Origin: Streptomyces sp. I05A-00742
Lineage (GTDB): Bacteria; Actinomycetota; Actinomycetes; Streptomycetales; Streptomycetaceae
Length of the DNA: 64,000 nucleotides
Assembly (NCBI RefSeq): GCF_013055795.1
Contig: NZ_JABETO010000002.1
Span: 191,738 to 255,737 of the forward strand
Reading direction: 5' to 3'
Position 1 is the first letter of the stretch. Every line of letters begins with the position of its first letter. Made by a program: the position numbers and the translations under genes. Below are positions 18,150-26,613 of this stretch, one piece after another. The notes beneath the pieces were generated by a model, which ran no database searches, was not told the origin of the DNA, and saw only the letters and a program-made list of their open reading frames with translations.

Positions 18150-19478
18150 TCAGACGCCCTTTGCCGCAGGCTTCAGGATCGCCACGCACTCCACATGGTG
18201 CGTCACCGGAAACAGGTCGAACGCCCGCAGCGTCGCCGGCCGGTAGCCCTCCTCGGCGAAGTACTTCAGGTCGCGGGCGAGGGCGGCCGGGTCGCAGGCG
18301 ACGTAGGCGATGCGGCGGGCGCCCAGGCCTGCGAGGTGGCGGACGGTGGAGCGGCCGGCGCCGGCGCGTGGGGGGTCGAGGACGATGATGTCGGCGGTGT
18401 CGATGCCGGTGCGGGGGAGGATGTCCTCGACCTTGCCCTGTTCGATGCGGACGCGGTCGAGGTCCTGGAGGTTGTGGCGGGCGTCCTCGACGGCGCGCTT
18501 GGCGGATTCGATGCCGAGGACGGCGCCCTTGTCGCCGACGCGTTCGCCGAGGGCACCGGCGAAGAGGCCGACGCCGCAGTAGAGGTCGAGGGCCATGTCG
18601 CCCTTGCGGGGCATGAGGCCCTGCATGACGGCCTTGACGAGCATGTCGGCGGCCTGGGGGTGGACCTGCCAGAAGCCGCCCTCGCCGACGCGGTAGGTGC
18701 GGCCGTCGGCGCGTTCGCGGACGAAGGGGCGGCCGTGGACGCGGTGGATGCGGTGGTCCTTCTCGCCGACGCGGAGCACGGAGACGGGCTTGTCGAGTTC
18801 GACGATGGGGAGACGGCCGCCCGGCTTCGGGGTGAGGACGACCTGGCGGTCGGCGGAGCCGGTGGCGGCGATGGCGTCGACGGAGGCGATCTGCGGCCAT
18901 TCGCGCTTCTCGATGCCGAGTTCGCCGACGCCCGGGGCCGCAATCAGGCAGCGGTCGATGGGCTGGACGTCGTGCGAGCGGTGCTTGCGGAGGCCGGCAT
19001 GGCCCTCGGCGTCGATCGTGTACTGGACGCGGGTGCGCCAGGCGGGGACCTCGCCCGCCGGGACCTTGTCGCCCTCGGCCGGCATCACGGTGCCGTCCCA
19101 GCCGGCCTCCTCGGGGGTGAGGCCCGCGAGGCGCTGGAGCTGTTCGGCGATGACCTCGCCCTTGAGGCGGCGCTGGGCGCCGGGCTTGACGTGCTGCCAG
19201 TCGCAGCCGCCGCAGCGGCCGGGGCCCGAGAACGGGCAGGGGGCCGGGACGCGGTCCTTGGAGGCGTCCAGGATCTCGACGGCGTCCGCGCGCAGGAAGC
19301 GGGAGGTCTCCTCGCCCTCGGTGACGCGGGCGGTCACGCGCTCGCCGGGGAGGGTGTGACGGACGAAGAGGACGCGGCCCGACTCCGTCCGGGCGACGCA
19401 GTGGCCGCCGTGGGCCACCGGGCCGACCTCGACCTCGTACTCCTCGCCGACCAGCGACTTCGTCGGTTCCGTCTGCAT
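18150..19478 (-). CDS. TrmA/RlmD-type RNA (uracil-C5) methyltransferase with TRAM domain
   Basis: Class I SAM-dependent methyltransferase of the RNA m5U family, 442 residues, acting on rRNA or tRNA uracil. An N-terminal TRAM RNA-binding domain (EYEVEVGPVAHGGHCVAR) is followed by CPFSGPGRCGGCDWQH, a cysteine set resembling the iron-sulfur site of RlmD. The SAM fold has DLYCGVGLFAG, LDPPRAG is the substrate/motor motif, and YVACDPAALARD holds the catalytic cysteine region. The ATG at 19478 has AGGAG a few nt upstream. Its 3' end abuts the island. The APC permease gene follows a strong hairpin upstream of it. The exact target base cannot be told from sequence. Confidence 0.88.
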   Translation of the reverse strand: MQTEPTKSLVGEEYEVEVGPVAHGGHCVARTESGRVLFVRHTLPGERVTARVTEGEETSRFLRADAVEILDASKDRVPAPCPFSGPGRCGGCDWQHVKPGAQRRLKGEVIAEQLQRLAGLTPEEAGWDGTVMPAEGDKVPAGEVPAWRTRVQYTIDAEGHAGLRKHRSHDVQPIDRCLIAAPGVGELGIEKREWPQIASVDAIAATGSADRQVVLTPKPGGRLPIVELDKPVSVLRVGEKDHRIHRVHGRPFVRERADGRTYRVGEGGFWQVHPQAADMLVKAVMQGLMPRKGDMALDLYCGVGLFAGALGERVGDKGAVLGIESAKRAVEDARHNLQDLDRVRIEQGKVEDILPRTGIDTADIIVLDPPRAGAGRSTVRHLAGLGARRIAYVACDPAALARDLKYFAEEGYRPATLRAFDLFPVTHHVECVAILKPAAKGV

Positions 19479-19501
19479 GGGGGAAGAGCTCCTGAGGTGG
19501 T

Positions 19502-19553
19502 GGGTGGTGCGGCGGGACAACAGCCGGTCAGTCTACGTCCCGCCGCACCACCC
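19502..19553 (-). terminator. Strong hairpin after APC permease gene
   Basis: A perfect 17-bp stem (19502-19518 with 19537-19553) around an 18-nt loop lies 11 bp after the permease stop and before the methyltransferase start. There is no U tract, as is common for Streptomyces terminators. Confidence 0.75.
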
Positions 19554-19563
19554 CCGGCACCGG

Positions 19564-21618
19564 CTACTTCTTCGCCGCGGCCTTTTCCTTCTTCTGCGGC
19601 GGGGCGACCGGTCCGCGCCGCACCGCGCCCGGGGCGTTCCACTCGGCGCGCTTGCGGGCGCGGCGGCGGGCCACCTCGGAGGAGTCGAGCTGCCAGGGGA
19701 CGGAGGTGACCATCACGCCCGGGGTGAAGAGCAGCCGGCCCTTGAGCCGCAGGGCGCTCTGGTTGTGCAGCAGGTGCTCGTACCAGTGGCCGACCACGTA
19801 CTCGGGGATGTAGACGCTGACCACGTCGCGCGGGCTCTCCTTGCGGAGGCTCTTGACGTAGTCGATGACGGGCCGGGTGATCTCGCGGTAGGGCGAGTCG
19901 AGGATCTTCAGCGGGACGTCTATGCCCCGGGTGTGCCACTCCTCGCGCAGTCCCTTGGTCTCGGCCGGGTCGACGCTGATGCTCAGCGCCTCCAGGGTGT
20001 CGGAGCGCATCAGCTTGGCGTAGGCGAGGGCCCGCAGGGTCGGCTTGTGGACCTTGGAGACCAGGACGATGGAGTGCACCCGGGAGGGCCGGACCGCCTC
20101 CTCGCCCGGCATGTCCGCGAGGGCGATCTCCTCGGCGACCCGATCGTAGTGGCGGCGGATCGCGGTCATCGTCGCGTAGAAGATCACCATGCCGAGCAGG
20201 GCGACCCAGGCGCCGTGGGTGAACTTGGTCAGCAGCACGACGACCAGGACCAGTCCGGTGAGGAAGCCGCCGAAGGTGTTGATCGCCCGGGAGCGGATCA
20301 TACGGCGGCGCTTGCCGGGGTCGGTCTCGGTCTGGAGGTGGCGGTTCCAGTGCCGGACCATGCCGATCTGGCTGAGCGTGAAGGAGACGAAGACGCCGAC
20401 GATGTACAGCTGGATCAGCTTGGTGGAGTCGGCCCCGTAGATGTAGACGAGGACGATGGCGGCGCCGGAGAGGAGCACGATGCCGTTGGAGAAGGCGAGC
20501 CGGTCGCCGCGGGTGTGCAGCTGGCGCGGCAGGTAGCGGTCCTGGGCGAGGATCGAGCCGAGCAGCGGGAAGCCGTTATAGGCGGTGTTCGCGGCCAGGA
20601 AGAGGACGAGCGCGGTGGCGGCGGCCAGGATGATGAACAGGAACGAGCCGTGGCCGAAGACCGCCTCGGCGACCTGGGAGATCACCGGGTTCTGGGTGTA
20701 GTCGTCGCCGAGCGGCTTGCCGTCCTTGAGCAGGCCGGTCGCCGGGTCCTCCGCCATCCGCACCTTGGTGGCCATGGCCAGGCCGATGATGCCGCAGAAC
20801 ATGGTGACGGCGAGGCCGCCCATCAGTGCCAGCGTGCTGGCGGCGTTCTTGCTCTTGGGCTTGCGGAAGGCGGGCACGCCGTTGCTGATCGCCTCGACGC
20901 CGGTGAGCGCGGCACAGCCGGACGAGAAGGCACGCAGCAGCAGGAAGACCAGCGCGAAGCCGGCCAGACCCTGGTGCTCGGCGTTGATGGTGTAGTCGGC
21001 GGTGGGGGCCTTCATGGTGTCGCCCATGATCGCGCCGCGCACGATGCCCCAGGCGATCAGCAGGAAGACGCCGCCCACGAAGACGTAGGTCGGGATCGCG
21101 AAGAGCTTTCCGGACTCCTTGACGCCTCGCAGGTTCATCAGGGTCAGCAGCACGATCACCGCGATGGCACAGGCGGTCTTGTGCTCGACGACGAAGGGGA
21201 TGGCGGAGCCGAGGTTCTCGATGCCGGAGGAGATGGAGACGGCGACCGTCAGGACGTAATCGACGAGAAGGGCGCTGGCAACGGTGAGTCCGGCCTTGGG
21301 GCCCAGGTTGGTGGTGGCGACCTCGTAGTCGCCGCCGCCGCTCGGGTAGGCGTGGACGTTCTGGCGGTACGAGGCGACCACCGTGAACATCAGCACGACG
21401 ACCGCCACGGCGATCCACGGGCTGAAGTGGTAGGCCGACACACCTGCCACGGAGAGGACGAGCAGGACCTCGCCCGGCGCGTACGCCACAGAGGAAAGAG
21501 GGTCGGACGCGAAGACGGGGAGCGCGATGCGCTTGGGGAGAAGGGTTTCTCCCAGCTTGTCGCTGCGCAGCGCCCGCCCGATCAGGATCCGTTTCGGCAG
21601 GTCGGTCAGTTTGGACAC
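19564..21618 (-). CDS. APC superfamily amino acid / cation permease
   Basis: Inner-membrane transporter of the APC superfamily with about 12 predicted transmembrane helices in the first ~480 residues and a soluble C-terminal domain of ~190 residues. Seen: DPLSSVAYAPGEVLLVL (first helix, typical unwound glycine/serine site), GGGDYEVATTNLGPKAGL, and LTGVEAISNGVPAF in the central helices. The lysine-rich tail is cytoplasmic. GTG at 21618 (SKLTDLPKRILIG) is the better start; upstream in-frame codons read into poorly conserved sequence. In many streptomycetes a permease of this type sits near TrkA-type RCK genes. Here it is separated from such a pair by ~12.8 kb. The substrate is not evident; K+ or amino acids are both plausible. 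Confidence 0.82.
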   Translation of the reverse strand: MSKLTDLPKRILIGRALRSDKLGETLLPKRIALPVFASDPLSSVAYAPGEVLLVLSVAGVSAYHFSPWIAVAVVVLMFTVVASYRQNVHAYPSGGGDYEVATTNLGPKAGLTVASALLVDYVLTVAVSISSGIENLGSAIPFVVEHKTACAIAVIVLLTLMNLRGVKESGKLFAIPTYVFVGGVFLLIAWGIVRGAIMGDTMKAPTADYTINAEHQGLAGFALVFLLLRAFSSGCAALTGVEAISNGVPAFRKPKSKNAASTLALMGGLAVTMFCGIIGLAMATKVRMAEDPATGLLKDGKPLGDDYTQNPVISQVAEAVFGHGSFLFIILAAATALVLFLAANTAYNGFPLLGSILAQDRYLPRQLHTRGDRLAFSNGIVLLSGAAIVLVYIYGADSTKLIQLYIVGVFVSFTLSQIGMVRHWNRHLQTETDPGKRRRMIRSRAINTFGGFLTGLVLVVVLLTKFTHGAWVALLGMVIFYATMTAIRRHYDRVAEEIALADMPGEEAVRPSRVHSIVLVSKVHKPTLRALAYAKLMRSDTLEALSISVDPAETKGLREEWHTRGIDVPLKILDSPYREITRPVIDYVKSLRKESPRDVVSVYIPEYVVGHWYEHLLHNQSALRLKGRLLFTPGVMVTSVPWQLDSSEVARRRARKRAEWNAPGAVRRGPVAPPQKKEKAAAKK

Positions 21619-21660
21619 GCAGAGGATCGTAAGCGTTCGGTCCCTGCCTCGCCCACCCGC

Positions 21661-21710
21661 CACCCACCGGAGCGGAAATCGGATTTCGGACAGTGCCGTT
21701 CCGGTGGGTG
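21661..21710 (-). terminator. Hairpin downstream of the conservon P450 genes
   Basis: An 11-bp perfect stem (21661-21671 with 21700-21710), extended by 3 bp after one mismatch, lies 31-80 bp past the last P450 stop and before the permease promoter region. It fits a terminator for the cvn operon. Confidence 0.55.
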
Positions 21711-21740
21711 TCGGAGGAGGTCGGAAGAGATAGGAGGAGG

Positions 21741-22982
21741 TCAGCCGTGCAGGAGGGCCGGGAGGGAACGGTGGCCGTTGGAGATGAAGGACTCCACCGG
21801 CTCCAGACGGCCGGAGCCCTCGGCGAGGCGCAGTTCCGGGAAGCGCTCGAACAGGGCGGGAAGAGCGACGGCCGCCTCCAGCCGGGCCAGCGGGGCGCCG
21901 AGGCAGAAGTGGGCGCCGTGGCCGAAAGCGAGATGGTCCTTGGTGGCACGGGTCACGTCGAAGGCCGCCGCCTCGGCCCCGTCGCCGTACAGCTCGGGGT
22001 CGCGGCCGGCCCCGGCGTAGGCCGCGACGATGGCGTCGCCCTTGCGGAGGGTGATCCCGCCGTCGAGCTCGATGTCCTCGACGGCGTAGCGGAGCGGGAG
22101 GTTGGCGACGGGCGCCTCGACGCGGAGCGCCTCCTCGATGACGTCGTCCCAGCCGGCCCGGCCCTCGCGGACGAGCGCGAGCTGATCGGGGTGGGTGAGC
22201 AGGAGGTGGATCGCGTTGTCGAGGAGGTTGACGGTGGTCTCGTGACCGGCGCTGATCACCAACAGCATGGTGTCGACGAGCTCCTGCTCGCTGAGCCGGG
22301 TGCCGTCCTCGTCGTCGCGGGCGGAGATGAGCACGCTGGTCATGTCGTCACCGGGCGTCTCGCGCTTGACGGCGACGAGCTCGCCGAGCAGCCGGTAGAT
22401 CTCGGTGTAGGTGGCCGTGACCTCGGCAGGGTCGGCGGAGGTGTGGAAGATCGAGTCGACGCAGCGGCGCAGGCCCTCGCGGGCCTCCTCGTCGTCGATG
22501 CCCATGAGCTCACAGATGACCTGGATGGGGATCGGGTACGCGAAGCCCTCGCGGAGGTCGACGGTCGCACCGGGCTCCGTGGCGGCCAGGGCGTCCAGCA
22601 GCTCCTCGGTGATCTTCTCGATGCGCGGGCGCAGCGCCGCGGTGCGGCGGGCGGTGAACGCCTTGGCGACCAGGGACCGGAGCCGCCGGTGGTCGGGGCC
22701 GTAGGCGGTGAACATGTTCTGCACGGCGACCCAGGTGTAGAGCGGCCACTCCGGGGAGACCTCGCCATTGATCCAGGTGGGCCAGTGCTGCCGCGGGTCC
22801 TTGGAGACGCGCGGGTCGGTGAGCAGGCGCTTGAGCAGGGCCTGGGAGCTCACTGCCCACGCCACCACGCCCCCAGGGAGCTCCACGGGGACCGCCGGTC
22901 CGTGGGCCCGGATACGGGCGGCCTCGCCGTGGATGTCCCGGCCGGAGGGGTCGATCGTGACGGGGCGGGAGGGGCGTTCCAT
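21741..22982 (-). CDS. Cytochrome P450, CYP154-like (conservon member F)
   Basis: Haem monooxygenase, 413 residues, the usual length for a bacterial P450. The I-helix AGHETTVNLL, the K-helix EEALR (intact ExxR) and the haem motif FGHGAHFCLGAPLAR are all present. The N-terminal LPGGVVAWAV and the pairing with a CYP157-like gene point to the CYP154 family, which is paired with CYP157 in several Streptomyces conservons. The ATG at 22982 lies 133 bp inside the end of the upstream P450 gene in another frame; moving the start downstream would remove conserved residues, so the overlap is probably real. It needs ferredoxin and reductase, not encoded here. The substrate is unknown. Confidence 0.85.
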   Translation of the reverse strand: MERPSRPVTIDPSGRDIHGEAARIRAHGPAVPVELPGGVVAWAVSSQALLKRLLTDPRVSKDPRQHWPTWINGEVSPEWPLYTWVAVQNMFTAYGPDHRRLRSLVAKAFTARRTAALRPRIEKITEELLDALAATEPGATVDLREGFAYPIPIQVICELMGIDDEEAREGLRRCVDSIFHTSADPAEVTATYTEIYRLLGELVAVKRETPGDDMTSVLISARDDEDGTRLSEQELVDTMLLVISAGHETTVNLLDNAIHLLLTHPDQLALVREGRAGWDDVIEEALRVEAPVANLPLRYAVEDIELDGGITLRKGDAIVAAYAGAGRDPELYGDGAEAAAFDVTRATKDHLAFGHGAHFCLGAPLARLEAAVALPALFERFPELRLAEGSGRLEPVESFISNGHRSLPALLHG

Positions 22983-25240
22983 CGGCTGGCTCCAGGGGTG
23001 TCGGAGGCGGAGGAGGTGGAGGGGTCGGAGGCGGAGGTGTCGAAAGTGGGTGTGCCGAAGGTGGGGGCGGAGGGGACGTCTGGGGCGTAGGTACCGGAAG
23101 CCATTCCGGCGGGCCGGTGCCCCGGCTGCCGGCCCGGGCGGTCCGGGCGGTCCGGGCGGTCCGGGCGGTCCGGGCGGTCCGGGCGGTCGGCGCGATGCCC
23201 GGTCAGGCCGGGGCGATGCCCGGCGGGGTCGGGTGCGGGCACGGGCTGCGGCGGGAAGCGGACGGGCAGGGCGGTCAACGCCCGGTGGAAGGGGCCCGGC
23301 CGCCAGACCAGCTCCTCGGCGGGGACCGCCAGCTCCAGGTCGGGGAGCCGGTCGAGGAGCCGTTCGACGGCGGCGGAGGCGATGAGCCGGGCCGGGTCCT
23401 TGGCCGGGCAGTGGTGCGGTCCCGCGCTCCAGGCGAGGTGGGCCCGGTTGCCGGTGCGCTGTCCCGAGTGGCGCTCGGGGCGCAGGGCCGGGTCGGTGTT
23501 GGCGGCGGCGAAGCTGACGACGACCGGGTCGCCCGCGCGCAGCCGCACCCCCGCGAACTCCAGGTCCGCCGTGGGGTAGTGGACGCCGTAGTTGGCCATC
23601 GGCGGGTCGAGCCAGAGGACCTCGTCCAGGGCGTCGTCGACGGGCATGCTGCCGCCGGCGAGGTCGCCCGCGAAGCGGTCGTCGCAGAGCAGCAGCCGCA
23701 GGGCGCCCGCGATGAGATTCTGCTGGGGCTCGGTGCCGGCTCCCATCAGCACCACGAGTTGGTGGATCATCTCCTCGTCGGACAGCTGGGCCGGGTGGGC
23801 CATCAGCCACGAGGTCATGTCGGCGCCGGGCTGCCGTCGTTTGAGGGCGATGAGTTCGGTGAGGGTGGCGGTGATGAGGGTGTTGGCCCGTTCGGCGTCG
23901 ACGCCGTCGAAGATCCCGGACATGCCCTCGACGAGCCGGTCGCCGAGCGCGGGCGGACAGCCGAAGAGCTGGTTGAAGACGAGCAGCGGCAGCACCTTGG
24001 CGTACGAGCCGAGCAGGTCGGCCTCGCCCAGGGTCGTGAACCGGTCGATGAGCACATCGGCGCTGCGCTCGACGTAGCCGCGCAGGGCGTTGGGGTCGAT
24101 GCGCTCCAGGCTGTCGGTGACCGCCCCGCGGAGCCGCCGGTGGGCTTCCCCGTCGGTGAAGAGGCAGTTGGGCCGGTAGGCCATCATCGGCACGACCGGA
24201 TTGTCCGGCGCGACGCGTCCGTCGGCCAGGGCGCGCCAGCGGCGGGCGTCCTTGGCGAACGCGTCGGGGCTGCGCAGCACTTCCAGAGCGGCACGGTAGT
24301 CGGTGACGAGGTGCGCCCGGACGCCCGGCGCGAGTTCGACGGGGGCGACCGGGCCGAACCGGCGCAGCCGCTGGTAGACGGCGTGCGGGTCGGCGGCGAA
24401 GTCCGGTCCGTGGAGCGGGGTCACGCGGTGGTCCGGGCGCATGCCGTTGCCCGGGGGCAGGTTGATACCCAGGGGCGGGTTGCCGCTCGGGGGTGGGGTG
24501 TTGCTCGGGGACATGCTGTGGTCCGAAGGCATGTCGTGGTCCCGGGGGACGCCGTGATCCGGGCGCACGCCGCTGCCCGGGGGCGGGTTATTGCCCGGGG
24601 GCAGGGTGTTGCCCGGGGGCAGAGTGTTACTCGGGGACATGCTGCGGTCCGAAGGCATGTCGTGGTCCCGGGGCACGCGGTGATCCGGGCGCACGCCGCT
24701 GCCCGGGAGCAGGTTGTTGCCCGGGGTCATGCCGTGGTCACGGGGCACGCGGTGGTCCGCCGGAATGGCGTGCTCCGGTGGTGTGGCGTGCCCCGACGAC
24801 ATGGCGTGGCCAGGGTGCGGGGCGTGACCAGGAGGCGCGCTGTGGCGAGGGGTGTCACTGTGCTGAGACGTGCCCGCGTGCTGAGAGGTGCCCCCGTTCT
24901 GGGAGGCGGCATGGCGCTGCGGAGCCTCACCACCCTGCGACACACCACCCCACTGCACAGCCTCACCCCGCTGAGGGGCGACGCCACGCTGAGAGGCAAC
25001 GTCAAGCTGAGAGGCGACGTCACGCTGCGATGCACCACTGCGCTCAGGTACGACACCCTGCTGCGGGGCACCACCGTGCTCCGGTACAACACCCGGCTGC
25101 GGCAACCCACCACGCGCAGCCGCAACACCGTCCTGCCACGCACCACCACCATGCTCAGGTACAAAACCGTGCCCCGGCGCACCGCCACGGTGTGCGGGGC
25201 AGCCGGGCGGCGGGCCGCCGGGGGCCTGGGGGTGGCTCAC
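22850..25240 (-). CDS. Cytochrome P450, CYP157-like, with long low-complexity tails (conservon member E)
   Basis: 796 residues, about twice the normal P450 length. The P450 core is ~270-660, with GAGTEPQQNLI in the I-helix and haem motif WSAGPHHCPAKD. The K-helix reads DEVLW, so the near-universal ExxR is ExxW. This replacement is the published hallmark of CYP157. The first ~265 residues are Gly/Pro/His/Gln-rich repeats (PPGN, RPDH, VPRDH). The tail beyond 660 carries Arg-Pro-Asp repeats and Ser/Thr-rich sequence. The GTG at 25240 shares a GTGA overlap with the cvnD stop, which decides the start. It may act with the GTPase as a signalling partner rather than a classical enzyme. Catalytic competence is doubtful. 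Confidence 0.8.
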   Translation of the reverse strand: MSHPQAPGGPPPGCPAHRGGAPGHGFVPEHGGGAWQDGVAAARGGLPQPGVVPEHGGAPQQGVVPERSGASQRDVASQLDVASQRGVAPQRGEAVQWGGVSQGGEAPQRHAASQNGGTSQHAGTSQHSDTPRHSAPPGHAPHPGHAMSSGHATPPEHAIPADHRVPRDHGMTPGNNLLPGSGVRPDHRVPRDHDMPSDRSMSPSNTLPPGNTLPPGNNPPPGSGVRPDHGVPRDHDMPSDHSMSPSNTPPPSGNPPLGINLPPGNGMRPDHRVTPLHGPDFAADPHAVYQRLRRFGPVAPVELAPGVRAHLVTDYRAALEVLRSPDAFAKDARRWRALADGRVAPDNPVVPMMAYRPNCLFTDGEAHRRLRGAVTDSLERIDPNALRGYVERSADVLIDRFTTLGEADLLGSYAKVLPLLVFNQLFGCPPALGDRLVEGMSGIFDGVDAERANTLITATLTELIALKRRQPGADMTSWLMAHPAQLSDEEMIHQLVVLMGAGTEPQQNLIAGALRLLLCDDRFAGDLAGGSMPVDDALDEVLWLDPPMANYGVHYPTADLEFAGVRLRAGDPVVVSFAAANTDPALRPERHSGQRTGNRAHLAWSAGPHHCPAKDPARLIASAAVERLLDRLPDLELAVPAEELVWRPGPFHRALTALPVRFPPQPVPAPDPAGHRPGLTGHRADRPDRPDRPDRPDRPDRPGRQPGHRPAGMASGTYAPDVPSAPTFGTPTFDTSASDPSTSSASDTPGASRWNAPPAPSRSTPPAGTSTARPPVSGPTDRRSPWSSLGAWWRGQ
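23132..23188. repeat. 9-bp tandem repeat in the CYP157-like gene
   Basis: At least five perfect copies of GTCCGGGCG run from 23141 to 23185 with imperfect flanking units. On the coding (-) strand they give repeating Arg-Pro-Asp. The unit length is a multiple of three, so slippage would keep frame. Confidence 0.9.
24504..24707. repeat. Two ~78-bp direct repeats, 126 bp apart, in the CYP157-like N-terminal extension
   Basis: The segment 24504-24581 recurs at 24630-24707 with only a few differences. The 126-bp period equals 42 codons, so each copy encodes the same peptide block (SNT, PPG, RPDH, VPRDHDMPSD, SMSPSN). Shorter related units flank it on both sides. Confidence 0.85.
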
Positions 25241-25839
25241 ACGGGCTCCTGGGCGGTACGGGCGTGCAGGTGGTCCACGAGGGTGATCAGGGCGCGGGTC
25301 GCGGAGATCCGGTCGCGGGCGTCGCAAGTGACCAGCGGGGTCTCGGGGAGGAGGTCGAGGGCCTCGCGGATCTCCTCCTCCGGGAACGCGGGCGCGTCGT
25401 CGAAGTGGTTGACGGCCACGGCGTACGGCAGGCCGTGTTCCTCCAGCAGCCCCATGACGTCGAAGGACTGGTCCAGCCGCCGGGTGTCGGCGAGGACGAG
25501 CGCCCCGAGGGCGCCGTGGGTCATGTCCAGCCACAGGCGGGTGAAGCGCTGCTGGCCTGGGGCGCCGAAGAGGTAGAGGACGAGGCTGTCGCTGAGGGTG
25601 ATCCGGCCGAAGTCCATGGCGACGGTGGTCGTGGTCTTGCCGTCGAGCCCGGCCAGGTCGTCCACGTGCGCGCCGGCCTGGGTCATCGTCTCCTCGGTGC
25701 GCAGCGGCCGGATCTCCGACAGGGAGCCGACGAAGGTCGTCTTGCCCACACCGAAGTGGCCGACGACGAGGAGCTTGGCCGCGGTGCGCACGGTCCGTGG
25801 CAGATAGACGCCGCTGTCAGAGGCGAGCGCGGAGTCCAT
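25237..25839 (-). CDS. cvnD: Conservon GTPase CvnD
   Basis: Small Ras/Rag-like ATP/GTP-binding protein, 200 residues. The P-loop GHFGVGKTT is at ~27-35, LFGAPGQQRF supplies the G3 (DxxG-like) switch II region, and AVNHFDD stands for the N/TKxD motif in altered form. In conservons, CvnD cycles nucleotide under control of the CvnA/B/C proteins and is thought to act like a eukaryotic G-protein switch. It overlaps cvnC by 23 bp and shares GTGA with the P450 gene, so all are translationally coupled. There is no lipid or membrane signal. Confidence 0.9.
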   Translation of the reverse strand: MDSALASDSGVYLPRTVRTAAKLLVVGHFGVGKTTFVGSLSEIRPLRTEETMTQAGAHVDDLAGLDGKTTTTVAMDFGRITLSDSLVLYLFGAPGQQRFTRLWLDMTHGALGALVLADTRRLDQSFDVMGLLEEHGLPYAVAVNHFDDAPAFPEEEIREALDLLPETPLVTCDARDRISATRALITLVDHLHARTAQEPV

Positions 25840-26179
25840 CGAGCACCTCCTGCAGGATCTGGGCCTCGGGCAGTTGTGCCGAGGGGATGGGGGCCCTGGT
25901 GCTGAGGTGGCCGCTGTCCACGAGGTCGCTCAGCAGCACCTTGGTGACGCTGACGGGCAGCGCCAGGTAGCCGGCGATCTCGGCGACGGACAGGGCGCCG
26001 CCGAGGCAGAGCTCCATGAGCTTGCGTTTTTCCGGGCCGAGCCCGTCGAGCGGCCGGTCGCCGTGCGCCATGACCAGGGTGACCAGGTCGAAGGTGTTGC
26101 GGGTGGGATGGGACCGGCCGTCCGTGACGACGTACGGCCGTACGAGCCCCTTCTCGCGCCGCGGCACGGCCGGGGTCAT
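25817..26179 (-). CDS. cvnC: Conservon DUF742 protein CvnC
   Basis: 120-residue DUF742 protein with a winged-helix-like fold. Diagnostic are RPYVVTDGRSHPTRNTFDLVTLV near the N-terminus (positions ~14-36), KLMELC, and the helical SVAEIAGYLALPVSVTKVLL core. In conservons it bridges the roadblock protein and the GTPase, and it may bind DNA or protein. The ATG at 26179 shares ATGA with the cvnB stop. Confidence 0.9.
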   Translation of the reverse strand: MTPAVPRREKGLVRPYVVTDGRSHPTRNTFDLVTLVMAHGDRPLDGLGPEKRKLMELCLGGALSVAEIAGYLALPVSVTKVLLSDLVDSGHLSTRAPIPSAQLPEAQILQEVLDGLRARL

Positions 26180-26613
26180 GCCGGGCTGCCCGGGCCCTGC
26201 CAGCCGGCGTCGTGCCGCGGGGGTGTGACCAGTTCCTTGCCGAGCCGGTCGACCGTCTTCTGCATGCGGTAGCTGACGGCTTCCATGTCGACGTTCTCGG
26301 TGGTGGAGACGGCGAGGTAGGCACCGGGGCCGGCGGCGATGAGGAAGACGTAGCCGTGGGCGAACTCCACGAGCGTCTGCCGCCAGGGCGTGTCGTGGCG
26401 CGTGGGGTGGGTGCAGAAGTCGGCGGTCGAGCGGCTGATCGACTGGAGGCCGGAGAGCGCGGCCGCCTGGCGTTCGGCCTCGTCGCGGGCGATGCCCGCG
26501 GAGTGGGCGCGCAGCATGCCGTCGGCCGAGAGCAGGATCGCGTGGCGGGCCTCGGGGATCTTCACGACCTCGTCCAGCATCCAGGCCAGATCGTTGTTCA
26601 TATGGTCGTTCAC
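26176..26613 (-). CDS. cvnB: Conservon roadblock/LC7 protein CvnB
   Basis: 145-residue roadblock/LC7-domain protein. Typical segments are LAWMLDEVVKIPEARHAILLS, SADGMLRAHSAGI, and the second half VFLIAAGPGAYLAVSTTENVDM. Roadblock proteins modulate small GTPases, here CvnD. It is joined to cvnA and cvnC by 4-nt ATGA overlaps on both sides, so the stoichiometry is probably fixed by translational coupling. Confidence 0.9.
   Translation of the reverse strand: MNDHMNNDLAWMLDEVVKIPEARHAILLSADGMLRAHSAGIARDEAERQAAALSGLQSISRSTADFCTHPTRHDTPWRQTLVEFAHGYVFLIAAGPGAYLAVSTTENVDMEAVSYRMQKTVDRLGKELVTPPRHDAGWQGPGSPA

Noticed and set aside
19477..22020. An ~850-codon + strand frame opposite the APC permease
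   Set aside because: Shadow of the permease and the P450 end. Low-complexity product, no ribosome site or domain.
23132..24707. Possible CRISPR array
   Set aside because: The repeats are coding, in frame, uneven in length and lack unique spacers; no cas genes are nearby.
23117..25576. Long + strand frame with many repeats opposite the CYP157-like gene
   Set aside because: Its repeat peptides are the antisense image of the P450 tail repeats. The P450 motifs place the coding strand as minus.
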